From CAYMSF01 sp964542255 (lineage in GTDB: Bacteria; Verrucomicrobiota; Lentisphaeria; Victivallales; Victivallaceae), in the NCBI GenBank assembly GCA_964542255.1, contig CAZITV010000069.1:1-11093 (forward strand): a DNA stretch of 11,093 nt, read 5' to 3'. Of this stretch, positions 1-6,655 are shown piece after piece. How positions within the stretch are numbered: position 1 is the first letter of the stretch; every line of letters starts with the position of its first letter. The translations under genes and the position numbers were made by a program. The notes under the pieces are model-generated. The model made no database searches. It saw only the letters and a program-made list of their open reading frames with translations, and was not told the origin of the DNA.

Positions 1-43
1 AAAGATAATTTTTTTGCCCAATTTTATTCAATGCCCAAAAGTT

Positions 44-72
44 TTGAATTTTACGCTTTACTTTATTATAAT
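44..72 (+). promoter_or_regulatory. Putative sigma-70 promoter of mreB
   Basis: A -35-like TTGAAT at 44-49 is followed, after a 17-nt spacer, by a perfect -10 TATAAT at 67-72. Transcription would start near 79-80 and give a leader of about 75 nt before mreB. An inverted repeat, ATAATC (68-73) and GATTAT (82-87) with 8 nt between, overlaps the -10 and the start region and could be an operator; that is inference. The fit to consensus is seen directly; promoter activity is untested. Confidence 0.6.
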
Positions 73-153
73 CGAATGATAGATTATCGAAGGTCGGTCT
101 TTTTATGACGGCAGATTTCTTTAGGCTATAAACCGAAATAGGATTGCAGAATT

Positions 154-1188
154 ATGCTTATTCGAAAATTGGCAAGGTTTTTCTCTAGTGATATCGGCAT
201 TGATTTAGGTACAGCCAACTGTTTGGTATTCGTCCGTGATAAAGGTATTGTTTTGGAAGAACCATCCGTTGTGGCGATCATCGAGAATACAAAAGAAGTG
301 CTTGCGGTTGGAGTCGATGCAAAACGTATGCTTGGCAGAACCCCGGGCAATATTCGCGCTGTTAGACCTATGAAAGACGGCGTCATCGCTGATTTTGAAA
401 TCACAGAACACATGCTGCGTTATTTTATTCAAAAAGCCATAAAACATTTGCCGTGGCGGCAGCAGCTGCTCAGCCCGCGGGTAATGATAGCTGTACCGTC
501 CGGCATTACTGAAGTAGAAAACCGCGCGGTAAAAGACAGTGCCAAACGCGCCGGAGCCGGTGATGTGGTGCTGGTTGAAGAACCGATGGCGGCGGCAATA
601 GGCGTCGGGTTGCCGGTGAGTGAGCCTACCGGCAGTATGATTGTCGACATTGGCGGCGGCACTACAGAAGTTGCAGTGATATCGCTCAATGGTATTGTGT
701 GGGCGCGCAGTGTCCGTGTCGGCGGCGATGAACTTGATGCGGCGATCTGCCAATACATGAAACGGGTTTATAACCTGATGATTGGGGAGCGTACTTCAGA
801 AAGAATTAAAATTGAAATTGGCAGTGCCTATCCGACACATGATGATGCCACGATGGAAGTCAAAGGTCGCGATTTAGTTTCCGGGCTGCCGAAAACAATT
901 AGAATTTCAGGCGGAGAAATCCGAAAAACTCTTCAGGAACCGATTGCCAGCATTATCGAAGCGGTCAGAATTACGCTTGAACGTTGTCCGCCAGAATTGG
1001 CTGCTGACTTAATTGACCGCGGCATTATGCTTGCTGGCGGCGGGGCGATGCTAAGCGGTCTTGACCGTCTTATTGTTGAAGAGACCAATTTGCCGGTGTT
1101 CGTTGCTGAAGATGCGCTGCGTGCTGTAGCCAAAGGCACCGGCATCATGCTTCAAGAAATGGATAATATGACCAAAACCATTTTTTAA
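154..1188 (+). CDS. mreB: Rod shape-determining protein MreB (bacterial actin)
   Basis: MreB polymerises into membrane-associated filaments that position the peptidoglycan elongation machinery and so set rod shape. The 344-aa length is normal for the family. Visible actin-fold motifs are the first phosphate loop at residues 13-22 (DIGIDLGTAN), the second phosphate loop around D165 (VDIGGGTTEV), the VGGDELD segment and the C-terminal adenosine loop LAGGGAMLSGLD. The N-terminal IRKLARFF stretch could be the amphipathic membrane-binding helix known in many MreBs. The start is chosen because it gives the family N-terminus, with a weak AGGA 10 nt upstream. No mreC, mreD, pbp2 or rodA follows, so mreB is apparently single-gene here; the next gene is 349 nt away across a repeat element. 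The family call is very secure. Confidence 0.97.
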   Translation: MLIRKLARFFSSDIGIDLGTANCLVFVRDKGIVLEEPSVVAIIENTKEVLAVGVDAKRMLGRTPGNIRAVRPMKDGVIADFEITEHMLRYFIQKAIKHLPWRQQLLSPRVMIAVPSGITEVENRAVKDSAKRAGAGDVVLVEEPMAAAIGVGLPVSEPTGSMIVDIGGGTTEVAVISLNGIVWARSVRVGGDELDAAICQYMKRVYNLMIGERTSERIKIEIGSAYPTHDDATMEVKGRDLVSGLPKTIRISGGEIRKTLQEPIASIIEAVRITLERCPPELAADLIDRGIMLAGGGAMLSGLDRLIVEETNLPVFVAEDALRAVAKGTGIMLQEMDNMTKTIF

Positions 1189-1537
1189 TCGGCCAACCTT
1201 CAGCGATATAAGATTTTTTGCTGTGTTGTGCCGTCGGGGCAAACTTTAACGATATTCCAATCTGACGCTAACCTAATTTTAATAATTGTAGTCTATATTT
1301 ATAGATGTAAGAGCTAATTTCAAAACTCTTTTGTGATTTTTGCGTCTTTTTCGAGTTTTGGCGACTTAAGCTCATCTTGCGTAACGCTGCTACGCTAGAT
1401 TTCGCTTAAAATCGTCAAAATCTTCAAAAAATCCTGCAAAACATCAATTCAAAATAGTTTTGCAATTACCTCATAAAAATTAATCTATCCTTCCTATTTA
1501 AGGTATATGCTGGACAGCAATCAGAAGGTTATTAACT
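1189..1537. other. Intergenic region mreB-phoB
   Basis: This 349-nt stretch has no credible ORF. Its main content is the 162-bp palindromic element at 1311-1472, described separately. 1189-1309 shows no convincing terminator for mreB; a CAGC/GCTG pair around a T-run near 1201-1224 is too weak to call. After the element, 1473-1537 holds the phoB leader. I found no clear -35/-10 pair there and no recognisable PhoB-type box. The phoB ribosome binding site AGAAGG is at 1523-1528, with 9 nt to the start codon. Confidence 0.7.
1310..1473. mobile_element. MITE-like palindromic element, complete copy (R1)
   Basis: The 23-bp ends at 1311-1333 and 1450-1472 are inverted repeats of each other, matching at 20 of 23 positions; the left end begins GAGCTAATTTCAAAACT and the right end, reverse-complemented, begins GAGGTAATTGCAAAACT. 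Between them the element is an imperfect palindrome: TTTTGGCGA (1356-1364) pairs with TCGTCAAAA (1412-1420), TTAAGC with GCTTAA, and GCGTA with TACGC around the 7-nt loop ACGCTGC (1384-1390). TA dinucleotides lie just outside both ends (1308-1309 and 1474-1475), as expected if it inserted at TA. It has no coding capacity. A related copy lies at 6879-6982. A non-autonomous transposable element moved by a TA-targeting transposase is inference; a REP-like structural RNA or regulatory repeat is the alternative. Confidence 0.68.
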
Positions 1538-2239
1538 ATGGCTAAAGAAAAAATATTGGTTATCGAGGACGAAGAAGATATTCGCGAGCTGATTAAATAC
1601 AACCTGCGCAAAGAGGGATTTGAGAATTTGGCGTTCGCCGAAACCGGAGAAGATGGTCTGCGTCTTGCTAACTCCTTTAAACCCGACATTGTCCTTTTAG
1701 ATTTAATGCTGCCGGGAGTGGATGGTCTTTCAGTTTGCCGAAAGTTAAAAAACAACCCGGAAACAGCCAAAATCACCGTTATTATGCTAACCGCTAAAAG
1801 CGAAGAAACCGATGTTATAATAGGCTTAGAGATGGGAGCAGACGATTATGTCCCCAAACCATTCAGCCCAAAGATTCTTGTGGCCAGAATCAAAGCGGCG
1901 CTGCGCCGCCGTACCGAATCACAAGAGAGCGCCAGTTCAGGTGAAATTGTAAACCGCGGGACGCTGGTTTTAAATAAAGGCAAACGTGAGGCATCGCTGG
2001 ACGGGAAGCCGATAGTGCTGACATTCTCAGAATTTGAATTGCTCTATTTTCTGGCACGCCGTCCCGGCTGGGTCTATACCAGGAATCAAATTGTCAACGC
2101 CATTAAAGGTGATGATTATCCGGTTACCGAACGTTCTATTGATGTGCAGGTGGTTGGATTGCGCAAAAAATTAGGTGATGTCGGAAAACTCATTGAAACA
2201 GTGCGTGGTGTCGGATACAAATTTATGGAATCTCATTAG
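1538..2239 (+). CDS. phoB: PhoB-type response regulator (OmpR/PhoB family)
   Basis: This is a 233-aa DNA-binding response regulator. The receiver domain spans about residues 4-120, with the acidic pocket E10/D11, the phospho-acceptor D55 (LLDLMLPG), T85 (MLTAKSEE) and K107 (PKPFSP). The winged-helix output domain spans about 140-230 and contains the family segments TFSEFELLYFLARRPGWV, RSIDVQVVGLRKKLG and ETVRGVGYKF. When phosphorylated by the adjacent kinase it should bind DNA as a dimer and activate transcription. The start is supported by AGAAGG 9 nt upstream. The kinase gene begins 15 nt after the stop, so the two are almost certainly co-transcribed. PhoB is the best family match, but no pst, phoU or phosphatase gene is present, so phosphate as the signal is inferred from homology. 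Another OmpR-family function cannot be excluded. Confidence 0.88.
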   Translation: MAKEKILVIEDEEDIRELIKYNLRKEGFENLAFAETGEDGLRLANSFKPDIVLLDLMLPGVDGLSVCRKLKNNPETAKITVIMLTAKSEETDVIIGLEMGADDYVPKPFSPKILVARIKAALRRRTESQESASSGEIVNRGTLVLNKGKREASLDGKPIVLTFSEFELLYFLARRPGWVYTRNQIVNAIKGDDYPVTERSIDVQVVGLRKKLGDVGKLIETVRGVGYKFMESH

Positions 2240-2254
2240 GATTGTTTATCCGTT

Positions 2255-4033
2255 ATGAATCGCGATTTATTCTATTATTTACCTGGTATAATCATCTGCT
2301 CGGCACTTATTTTGCTGGGTTTCATTTGGTACGAATCAACCGCAACCAAACAAATTTATTTGAATGAAGTAAAACATAATTTGCTGGTTAGAGCCAATTT
2401 GTTAAAACACAGTGTTGAGAAAAGCCTCATTGCAGCCGGCGGCAGCAATGCCGCGGCAGCTTATTGCGATGCGGTTCACCGTTACTCTGACGCCAGAATT
2501 ACGTTGATCGCGCCTGACGGCAAGGTCATTTATGACTCCGACCTTGAAGCTACCCGCCTGCCCATACACTCCTCCCGCCCTGAAATAATCGGTGCTCAAA
2601 ACGGCAATCCGGCATTTTCTGACCGTTTCAGTTCAACACTTAATCAGCGTATGGTTTATGCTGCGGTACCGATTGCGAATGCGGATAAAACCGGCTATTA
2701 TGTGCTTAGGGTGGCAACATCATTCCATGTCATGGATACGATGTTGAACAGTTCACGCTACCAAATTATATTAGCCGTTCTGATGACCGCCGGCCTGGTC
2801 GCGCTGATAAGCTTTACAGTAATAAACCGTCTGAGTCATGCAATATCCGCCCTGCGGAACAGCGCGGCAAAAATCGCTGCCGGCAATTTTGATGTTAAAC
2901 TGCCGGTAACGTCAAGTGGAGCAATCCGTGCCCTTAGTTTTTCGCTGAATGAAATGGCTGAACAGCTTAAGCAGCGGATTCACGAAATAACAGATAAAAA
3001 AAATGAACGTGATGTCATTTTTGCGAATATGACCGAAGGAGTAATCGCAGTTGACCTGAATGGAATGATACTTGACATCAACGCGGCGGCGATAAAAATT
3101 TTTGATCTGCCAGCCAGTGCGGTTGGTTTATCGTTCTTTAGCGTGATTCGCGATCAGCAAATCCATGAGTTTCTGCGGCAGGTTATCCGCGAAAAAAAAA
3201 TAATTGAATGTGAAATCACGCTCCACTCCGTACAGGAAAGATATTTACGTGCCCGCGGCGCCGTAATCAAGATTGATGATGACAACATCAATGCCGCGCT
3301 GATAGTCGTTTCTGACTTCTCCCGCATAAAAAAACTGGAAGCATTCCGGCGTGATTTTATCGCCGATGTTTCCCACGAAATAAAAACACCGCTTACTGCA
3401 ATTAACGGTGCCGTTGAAACCCTCAAAGACGGTGCAATTAATGACCATGAAGCAGCACAAGCTTTTATGGATATCATTTCCCGTCAAGCTGACCGGATGA
3501 ACTCTTTGGTAAAAGATATTCTCAGTCTGTCCGAGTTGGAACGCCGTGAACTTGGTGATGCGGTGCATTTTGAGATAATCAACATTGCCGACCCGGTACA
3601 CAATGCGATTGAATACTGCCGTCAACGCGCCGAAGAAAAAAAGATTATCATTGATGTGCCGACGATGCCTGAACTAAAAATTACCGGCGATTTACAATTA
3701 CTGGAGCAGGCCGTTATCAACTTAATTGAAAACGCCATCAGGTACAATCCAGAGGGTTCAACCATTATTATTGCAGCATATGAGCACAACCATCAAGCCT
3801 GCATTAGCGTCGCAGACAACGGCTGCGGCATCGAATCCGAACACCTCCCACGGCTATTTGAAAGATTTTACCGTGTTGACCGTGCCAGGAGCAGGAAACT
3901 TGGCGGCACCGGGCTCGGTTTGGCCATTGTCAAGCATATTGCTCAGGTGCATAAAGGCACCGCTGCTGTTGAAAGCACTGTTGGCAAAGGCAGCAATTTT
4001 ACTATCAGCATCCCGCTTGCCAAAACCTCTTAA
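2255..4033 (+). CDS. phoR: PhoR-type membrane sensor histidine kinase
   Basis: This 592-aa membrane histidine kinase is the partner of the preceding regulator. Order of parts: transmembrane helix about residues 8-25; extracytoplasmic sensor region about 27-168; second transmembrane helix about 170-190; HAMP linker to about 245; PAS domain about 250-355 (NMTEGVIAVDLNG); HisKA with H374 in DVSHEIKTPL; and HATPase with the N-box at N493 (NLIENAIRYNP), G1 VADNGCGI, F-box LFERFYRVDRARS and G2 GGTGLGLAIVKH. All catalytic motifs are intact. An extracytoplasmic sensor plus HAMP and PAS is the architecture of PhoR kinases of Gram-positive and many other bacteria, rather than the short-loop E. coli type. 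The ribosome binding site is weak: AGGA overlaps the phoB stop, 13 nt upstream, so translational coupling is likely. A small hairpin with a T-run overlaps the stop codon. Confidence 0.9.
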   Translation: MNRDLFYYLPGIIICSALILLGFIWYESTATKQIYLNEVKHNLLVRANLLKHSVEKSLIAAGGSNAAAAYCDAVHRYSDARITLIAPDGKVIYDSDLEATRLPIHSSRPEIIGAQNGNPAFSDRFSSTLNQRMVYAAVPIANADKTGYYVLRVATSFHVMDTMLNSSRYQIILAVLMTAGLVALISFTVINRLSHAISALRNSAAKIAAGNFDVKLPVTSSGAIRALSFSLNEMAEQLKQRIHEITDKKNERDVIFANMTEGVIAVDLNGMILDINAAAIKIFDLPASAVGLSFFSVIRDQQIHEFLRQVIREKKIIECEITLHSVQERYLRARGAVIKIDDDNINAALIVVSDFSRIKKLEAFRRDFIADVSHEIKTPLTAINGAVETLKDGAINDHEAAQAFMDIISRQADRMNSLVKDILSLSELERRELGDAVHFEIINIADPVHNAIEYCRQRAEEKKIIIDVPTMPELKITGDLQLLEQAVINLIENAIRYNPEGSTIIIAAYEHNHQACISVADNGCGIESEHLPRLFERFYRVDRARSRKLGGTGLGLAIVKHIAQVHKGTAAVESTVGKGSNFTISIPLAKTS

Positions 4034-4056
4034 GCCATTATCGGCATAAATTTTTT
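4030..4056 (+). terminator. Possible weak terminator after phoR
   Basis: TTAAGCC (4030-4036) can pair with GGCATAA (4043-4049), with one A-A mismatch around the loop ATTATC, and a run of six T follows (4051-4056). The stem is short and overlaps the phoR stop codon. It is the only terminator-like structure between phoR and nrdD, and it is weak. Confidence 0.35.
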
Positions 4057-4125
4057 CTTCTCTGCAACCACTTTTTCCATTATTGCCTTTCCTGCCGCGT
4101 CAAAAGAATAATCGGGTTATTTTTA

Positions 4126-4148
4126 TTGACAATGGAATTTGTTGTCAA
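4126..4148. promoter_or_regulatory. TTGACAA/TTGTCAA dyad, possible operator
   Basis: A perfect 7-bp inverted repeat with a 9-nt centre. Each arm contains the full -35 hexamer TTGACA, on opposite strands. A weak -10 (TATCGT at 4150-4155) follows the + strand hexamer after 18 nt, and an A-rich -10-like run follows on the - strand. It could be an operator for an unidentified regulator, or an accidental palindrome in AT-rich DNA. Confidence 0.3.
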
Positions 4149-4270
4149 ATATCGTCCCGGCAAGTGATTATTTTTCAATATTTCGTTGATTATCAATGAC
4201 TATCAAATTTCGTGCCAACAAAAACAGCGGATACTCGATAAAATGCGTAAAGTGCTGATTATTAGCTAAA

Positions 4271-4290
4271 TTAAAAAAAATTAAAAAAAA
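4271..4290 (+). repeat. Two phased A-tracts, 10-bp direct repeat
   Basis: TTAAAAAAAA occurs twice in immediate succession, giving A8 tracts with exactly one helical turn between them. Phased A-tracts are known to bend DNA. They sit about 60-80 bp before the predicted nrdD transcription start and touch the first NrdR box, so they could act as an UP-like element or help bend the repressor complex; that role is inferred. Confidence 0.55.
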
Positions 4291-4305
4291 CACTATATAT
4301 TGTGG
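4290..4305. promoter_or_regulatory. NrdR box 1 (strong match)
   Basis: The sequence ACACTATATATTGTGG matches the known NrdR-box consensus (ACAC-W-ATATAT-W-GTGT) at all but the last position. NrdR is the nucleotide-sensing zinc-finger/ATP-cone repressor of ribonucleotide reductase genes. Finding the box directly upstream of nrdD is the expected context. The nrdR gene itself is not in the window. Confidence 0.78.
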
Positions 4306-4314
4306 TTTACCTAT

Positions 4315-4343
4315 TTGAAACTTCTACATTATGTATTTAAATT
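4315..4343 (+). promoter_or_regulatory. Putative nrdD promoter
   Basis: TTGAAA (4315-4320) is a good -35 and TAAATT (4338-4343) a moderate -10, separated by exactly 17 nt. The degenerate second NrdR box fills the spacer, and the strong box lies just upstream of the -35. This is a classic repression geometry and supports the assignment. Transcription would begin near 4350, leaving a leader of about 105 nt. Confidence 0.5.
4321..4336. promoter_or_regulatory. NrdR box 2 (degenerate)
   Basis: CTTCTACATTATGTAT keeps the C-W-A, AT and W-G-T core positions of the NrdR consensus, about 10 of 16 positions. It begins 31 bp after box 1 begins. NrdR boxes are known to occur as pairs at a pitch of about 31-32 bp, and the pitch rather than the sequence is the main support. 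Confidence 0.45.
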
Positions 4344-4455
4344 AGGCGGTGTTGAAATAAAATTTACGGCTCGAAGTTTTGATGCTGTTGATAGTGTCAT
4401 CACTAAACAGGGATTATGGAAGATATAACGTGTTTGCGCAGGGGGAAATGTCGCA

Positions 4456-6450
4456 ATGGTTAATACTGAAGAAACAATTAAAAAAATCAAGAAGCGCGAT
4501 GGCAGAATAGTTGATTTTGACTTGGACCGTGTCACTTTGGCTGCCGGGAAAGCGCTGAAAGCCTCCGGCACCAATAATGATAAACTGGCAAGCACTATCA
4601 GCAGCGATGTGCTCAAGGCAATTCAGGAAAAGGGAATGAAGCCGGATGAAGTTCCGGATATTGAGTTAATTCAGGATTTGGTTGAAAACGCTTTCATTAA
4701 GCGCGGTTTGTCCAAAGCAGCTAAACTTTATATTTTGTACAGAGCGCAGCACAACAAAATGCGCGAAGGCAAAAAGCTGATGATGGACGTTCAAGACTTG
4801 GTCGCATCATATATTGACCAGGAAGATTGGCGTGTAAACGAAAATTCCAATGCTGGTTATTCCTATGCCAGTTTGCTGAACCACGTTAGCGGCACTGTAA
4901 TCGCGCATTATACCCTGTCAAATATTTATCCGAAGGAGATCGGCGAAGCTCACAGCAACGGCGATTTTCATCTGCATGACCTCTCCTGCGGGATTGTTGG
5001 CTATTGCGCCGGCTGGAGCCTGCGCCAATTGTTGACAGAAGGTTTCCGCGGCCGCGGCGGCAGAGCCAGCGCGGGCGCCGCTAAACATTTTGACACTGCA
5101 TTAGGTCAAATTGTCAATTTTCTATCGACGCTTCAAACCGAATGGGCAGGAGCACAGGCATTTAGCTCATTTGATACACTTCTGGCGCCGTTTGTTAGGG
5201 CCGACAAATTGGAATACGTTGAAATCAAGCAAAATATTCAGCAATTTGTATTCGGCTTGAACATTGCCAGCCGCTGGGGTCAAACGCCCTTCACTAATTT
5301 AACTTTTGATTGGGTAGTGCCGGAAGATTTAAAGGGCTCACCGGTGATTCTCGGTGGTCAGCCCCAGGAAGGCAAGTATTATGGCGATTATCAGCATGAG
5401 ATGGATTTAATCAACCGTGCTTTTCTGGAAGTTATGAGCGAAGGCGACCGTGACGGCAGGATTTTCACCTTTCCGATTCCTACTTATAACATCACTGAAG
5501 ACTTCAATTGGGAAAGCGAAAACGCTAAGTTATTATTCGCCGTTACCGGCAAATACGGCCTGCCCTATTTCCAGAATTTTATTAACAGTGATTTAAATCC
5601 TGGCGATGTGCGCAGTATGTGCTGCCGGCTGCAAATGGATATCCGCGAATTACGCAACAAGGGCAATGGGTTATTCGGCGCCGGCGAGCAAACCGGTTCT
5701 ATCGGTGTGGTCACCATCAATATGCCGCGTCTCGGTTATTTATCCAAAGATGAAAAAGAATTCTTCTTAAGACTGGGAAATTTGATGGAGCTGGCCAAAG
5801 AATCTTTAGAGATTAAGCGAAAAGTTGTTCAGCGTTATCTTGACGGCGATCTGCTGCCTTACACTAAAACCTATCTTGGCACCTTGAAAAACCATTTTGG
5901 CACCATTGGTCTGGTTGGTGTAAATGAGGCATGCTTAAATTTCCTGGGCTGCTCTATTTTTGACCCGGAAGGGTTAAGTTTTGCCACCCGGGTATTGGAT
6001 TTTATGCGTAATAAAATTGCAGATTTTCAGGCACAAACTGACCATATTTACAATCTTGAAGCAACCCCGGCGGAAGGAACGAGTTTTCGTTTAGCCAGGA
6101 TTGACCGGAAACTCTATCCGGATATCATCTGTGCCGGCGATGCCAATCCATATTACACCAACTCTTCACAGCTTCCAGTCGGTTATACCGACGATATCTT
6201 TGAAGCGCTGGATTTACAGCAGCCGCTGCAGCAGAAATATACTGGCGGCACCGTTTTCCATGGTTTTATAGGAGAACGTATTGAAGATGCGGGACAAGTC
6301 GCGGCACTGGTGAAGCGTATTGCGGAAAACTACCGGATACCATATTTCACCATCACCCCGTCGTTCAGCATTTGTCCGGTTCACGGCTACATCCCCGGAG
6401 CACACGAAAATTGTCCTTTGGAAGCAGAAGGATTTAAAGTAGTAGGCTGA
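4456..6450 (+). CDS. nrdD: Anaerobic (class III) ribonucleotide reductase, large chain lacking the glycyl-radical domain
   Basis: Reduces ribonucleoside triphosphates to deoxyribonucleotides without oxygen. Residues about 8-105 form the ATP-cone allosteric domain (KIKKRDGRIVDFDLDRV). The rest is the ten-stranded barrel with family segments GDFHLHDL, EWAGAQAFSSFD, TPFTNLTFDW, the SMCCR region with C389/C390, GNGLFGAGEQTGSIGV and NEACLNFLG. The chain stops at residue 664, just after C640-x2-H643-x9-C653. There the family normally continues CPxC, completing a zinc site, and then runs into the RVxGY radical loop. Here the fourth ligand position is E656, and no glycyl loop exists anywhere in the chain. 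The stop TGA is immediately followed by an in-frame TAG, so readthrough or selenocysteine decoding is excluded. The missing domain is encoded separately at 6656-6808. The start has GGGGG 10 nt upstream. Likely NrdR-regulated. Confidence 0.93.
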   Translation: MVNTEETIKKIKKRDGRIVDFDLDRVTLAAGKALKASGTNNDKLASTISSDVLKAIQEKGMKPDEVPDIELIQDLVENAFIKRGLSKAAKLYILYRAQHNKMREGKKLMMDVQDLVASYIDQEDWRVNENSNAGYSYASLLNHVSGTVIAHYTLSNIYPKEIGEAHSNGDFHLHDLSCGIVGYCAGWSLRQLLTEGFRGRGGRASAGAAKHFDTALGQIVNFLSTLQTEWAGAQAFSSFDTLLAPFVRADKLEYVEIKQNIQQFVFGLNIASRWGQTPFTNLTFDWVVPEDLKGSPVILGGQPQEGKYYGDYQHEMDLINRAFLEVMSEGDRDGRIFTFPIPTYNITEDFNWESENAKLLFAVTGKYGLPYFQNFINSDLNPGDVRSMCCRLQMDIRELRNKGNGLFGAGEQTGSIGVVTINMPRLGYLSKDEKEFFLRLGNLMELAKESLEIKRKVVQRYLDGDLLPYTKTYLGTLKNHFGTIGLVGVNEACLNFLGCSIFDPEGLSFATRVLDFMRNKIADFQAQTDHIYNLEATPAEGTSFRLARIDRKLYPDIICAGDANPYYTNSSQLPVGYTDDIFEALDLQQPLQQKYTGGTVFHGFIGERIEDAGQVAALVKRIAENYRIPYFTITPSFSICPVHGYIPGAHENCPLEAEGFKVVG

Positions 6451-6655
6451 TAGCAGTTAAAATAACAAAAAAATAGTAAAATTGTATTGTTCCTCCGGCA
6501 TCCCACCCATGCAGGAGGGAGTAATTATAAATAAAAAACAAAAATCTAAACAACGATTCGCGTTGGTTCTGCCTTGCGCGCCCTCGGACCGGAGCGCAAC
6601 AAGACCAAAGCAGCAACAATTAATGTTTAGAATGACAATCTTAAGGAGTCAAAAA
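6451..6655. other. Hairpin-rich gap separating the two nrdD parts
   Basis: Three inverted repeats stand out in these 205 nt. At 6495-6521 CCTCC...GGAGG and GCAT...ATGC pair around CCCACCC with one mismatch; this hides a Shine-Dalgarno-like AGGAGG that has no usable start codon after it. At 6551-6565 there is CAACG-ATTCG-CGTTG. At 6574-6599 TTGCG...CGCAA encloses CTC...GAG. The reading frame of the downstream gene is open back to 6482, but that stretch has no resemblance to NrdD and the strong ribosome binding site lies after it. No terminator is visible, so both genes can be on one mRNA. The structures could tune the ratio of the two proteins or be the scar of a lost insertion; neither is shown. 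Confidence 0.5.
6643..6648 (+). promoter_or_regulatory. Ribosome binding site of the glycyl-radical small protein
   Basis: AAGGAG lies 7 nt before the ATG at 6656 and is the best Shine-Dalgarno in the window. It decides the start of the short gene and shows that the small domain is meant to be translated independently, not by readthrough from nrdD. Confidence 0.8.

Larger units (their letters stand above)
4034..4455. other. Long AT-rich control region upstream of nrdD
   Basis: This 422-nt stretch has no credible ORF on either strand. From 5' to 3' it holds a 7-bp dyad TTGACAA-N9-TTGTCAA (4126-4148) and an 11-nt palindrome TTGATTATCAA (4186-4196). These are followed by two consecutive 10-bp copies of TTAAAAAAAA (4271-4290), a strong NrdR box (4290-4305), and a promoter containing a degenerate second box (4315-4343). 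The leader of about 100 nt includes a small hairpin TAGTG-TCAT-CACTA (4392-4405) and a ribosome binding site (GGGGG at 4441-4445, 10 nt before the ATG). The first 90 nt show nothing recognisable. Confidence 0.7.

Noticed and set aside
205..753. 182-codon open frame antisense to mreB
   Set aside because: It is a shadow of the mreB coding strand with no family resemblance and no ribosome binding site.
3726..4049. 107-codon frame overlapping the 3' end of phoR
   Set aside because: It lies wholly in another frame of the phoR HATPase region, with low-complexity composition and no recognisable domain.
4186..4196. FNR/Crp-type site TTGATTATCAA
   Set aside because: The half-sites match FNR but are 1 nt apart instead of the required 4, so it is only a short palindrome.
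6448..6453. Selenocysteine or stop-codon readthrough joining nrdD to its missing C-terminus
   Set aside because: The TGA is followed at once by an in-frame TAG and further stops, and the glycyl domain lies in a different frame with its own ribosome binding site.
6451..6655. Group I intron, intein or translational bypass splitting nrdD
   Set aside because: 205 nt is shorter than typical group I introns and shows no intron core that I can see; an intein would need an open frame through the gap; the start codon and Shine-Dalgarno of the small gene make separate translation simpler.
6482..6655. N-terminal extension of the 50-aa protein
   Set aside because: The frame is open back to 6482 but the 58 extra residues resemble no NrdD segment and lie before the strong AAGGAG site.
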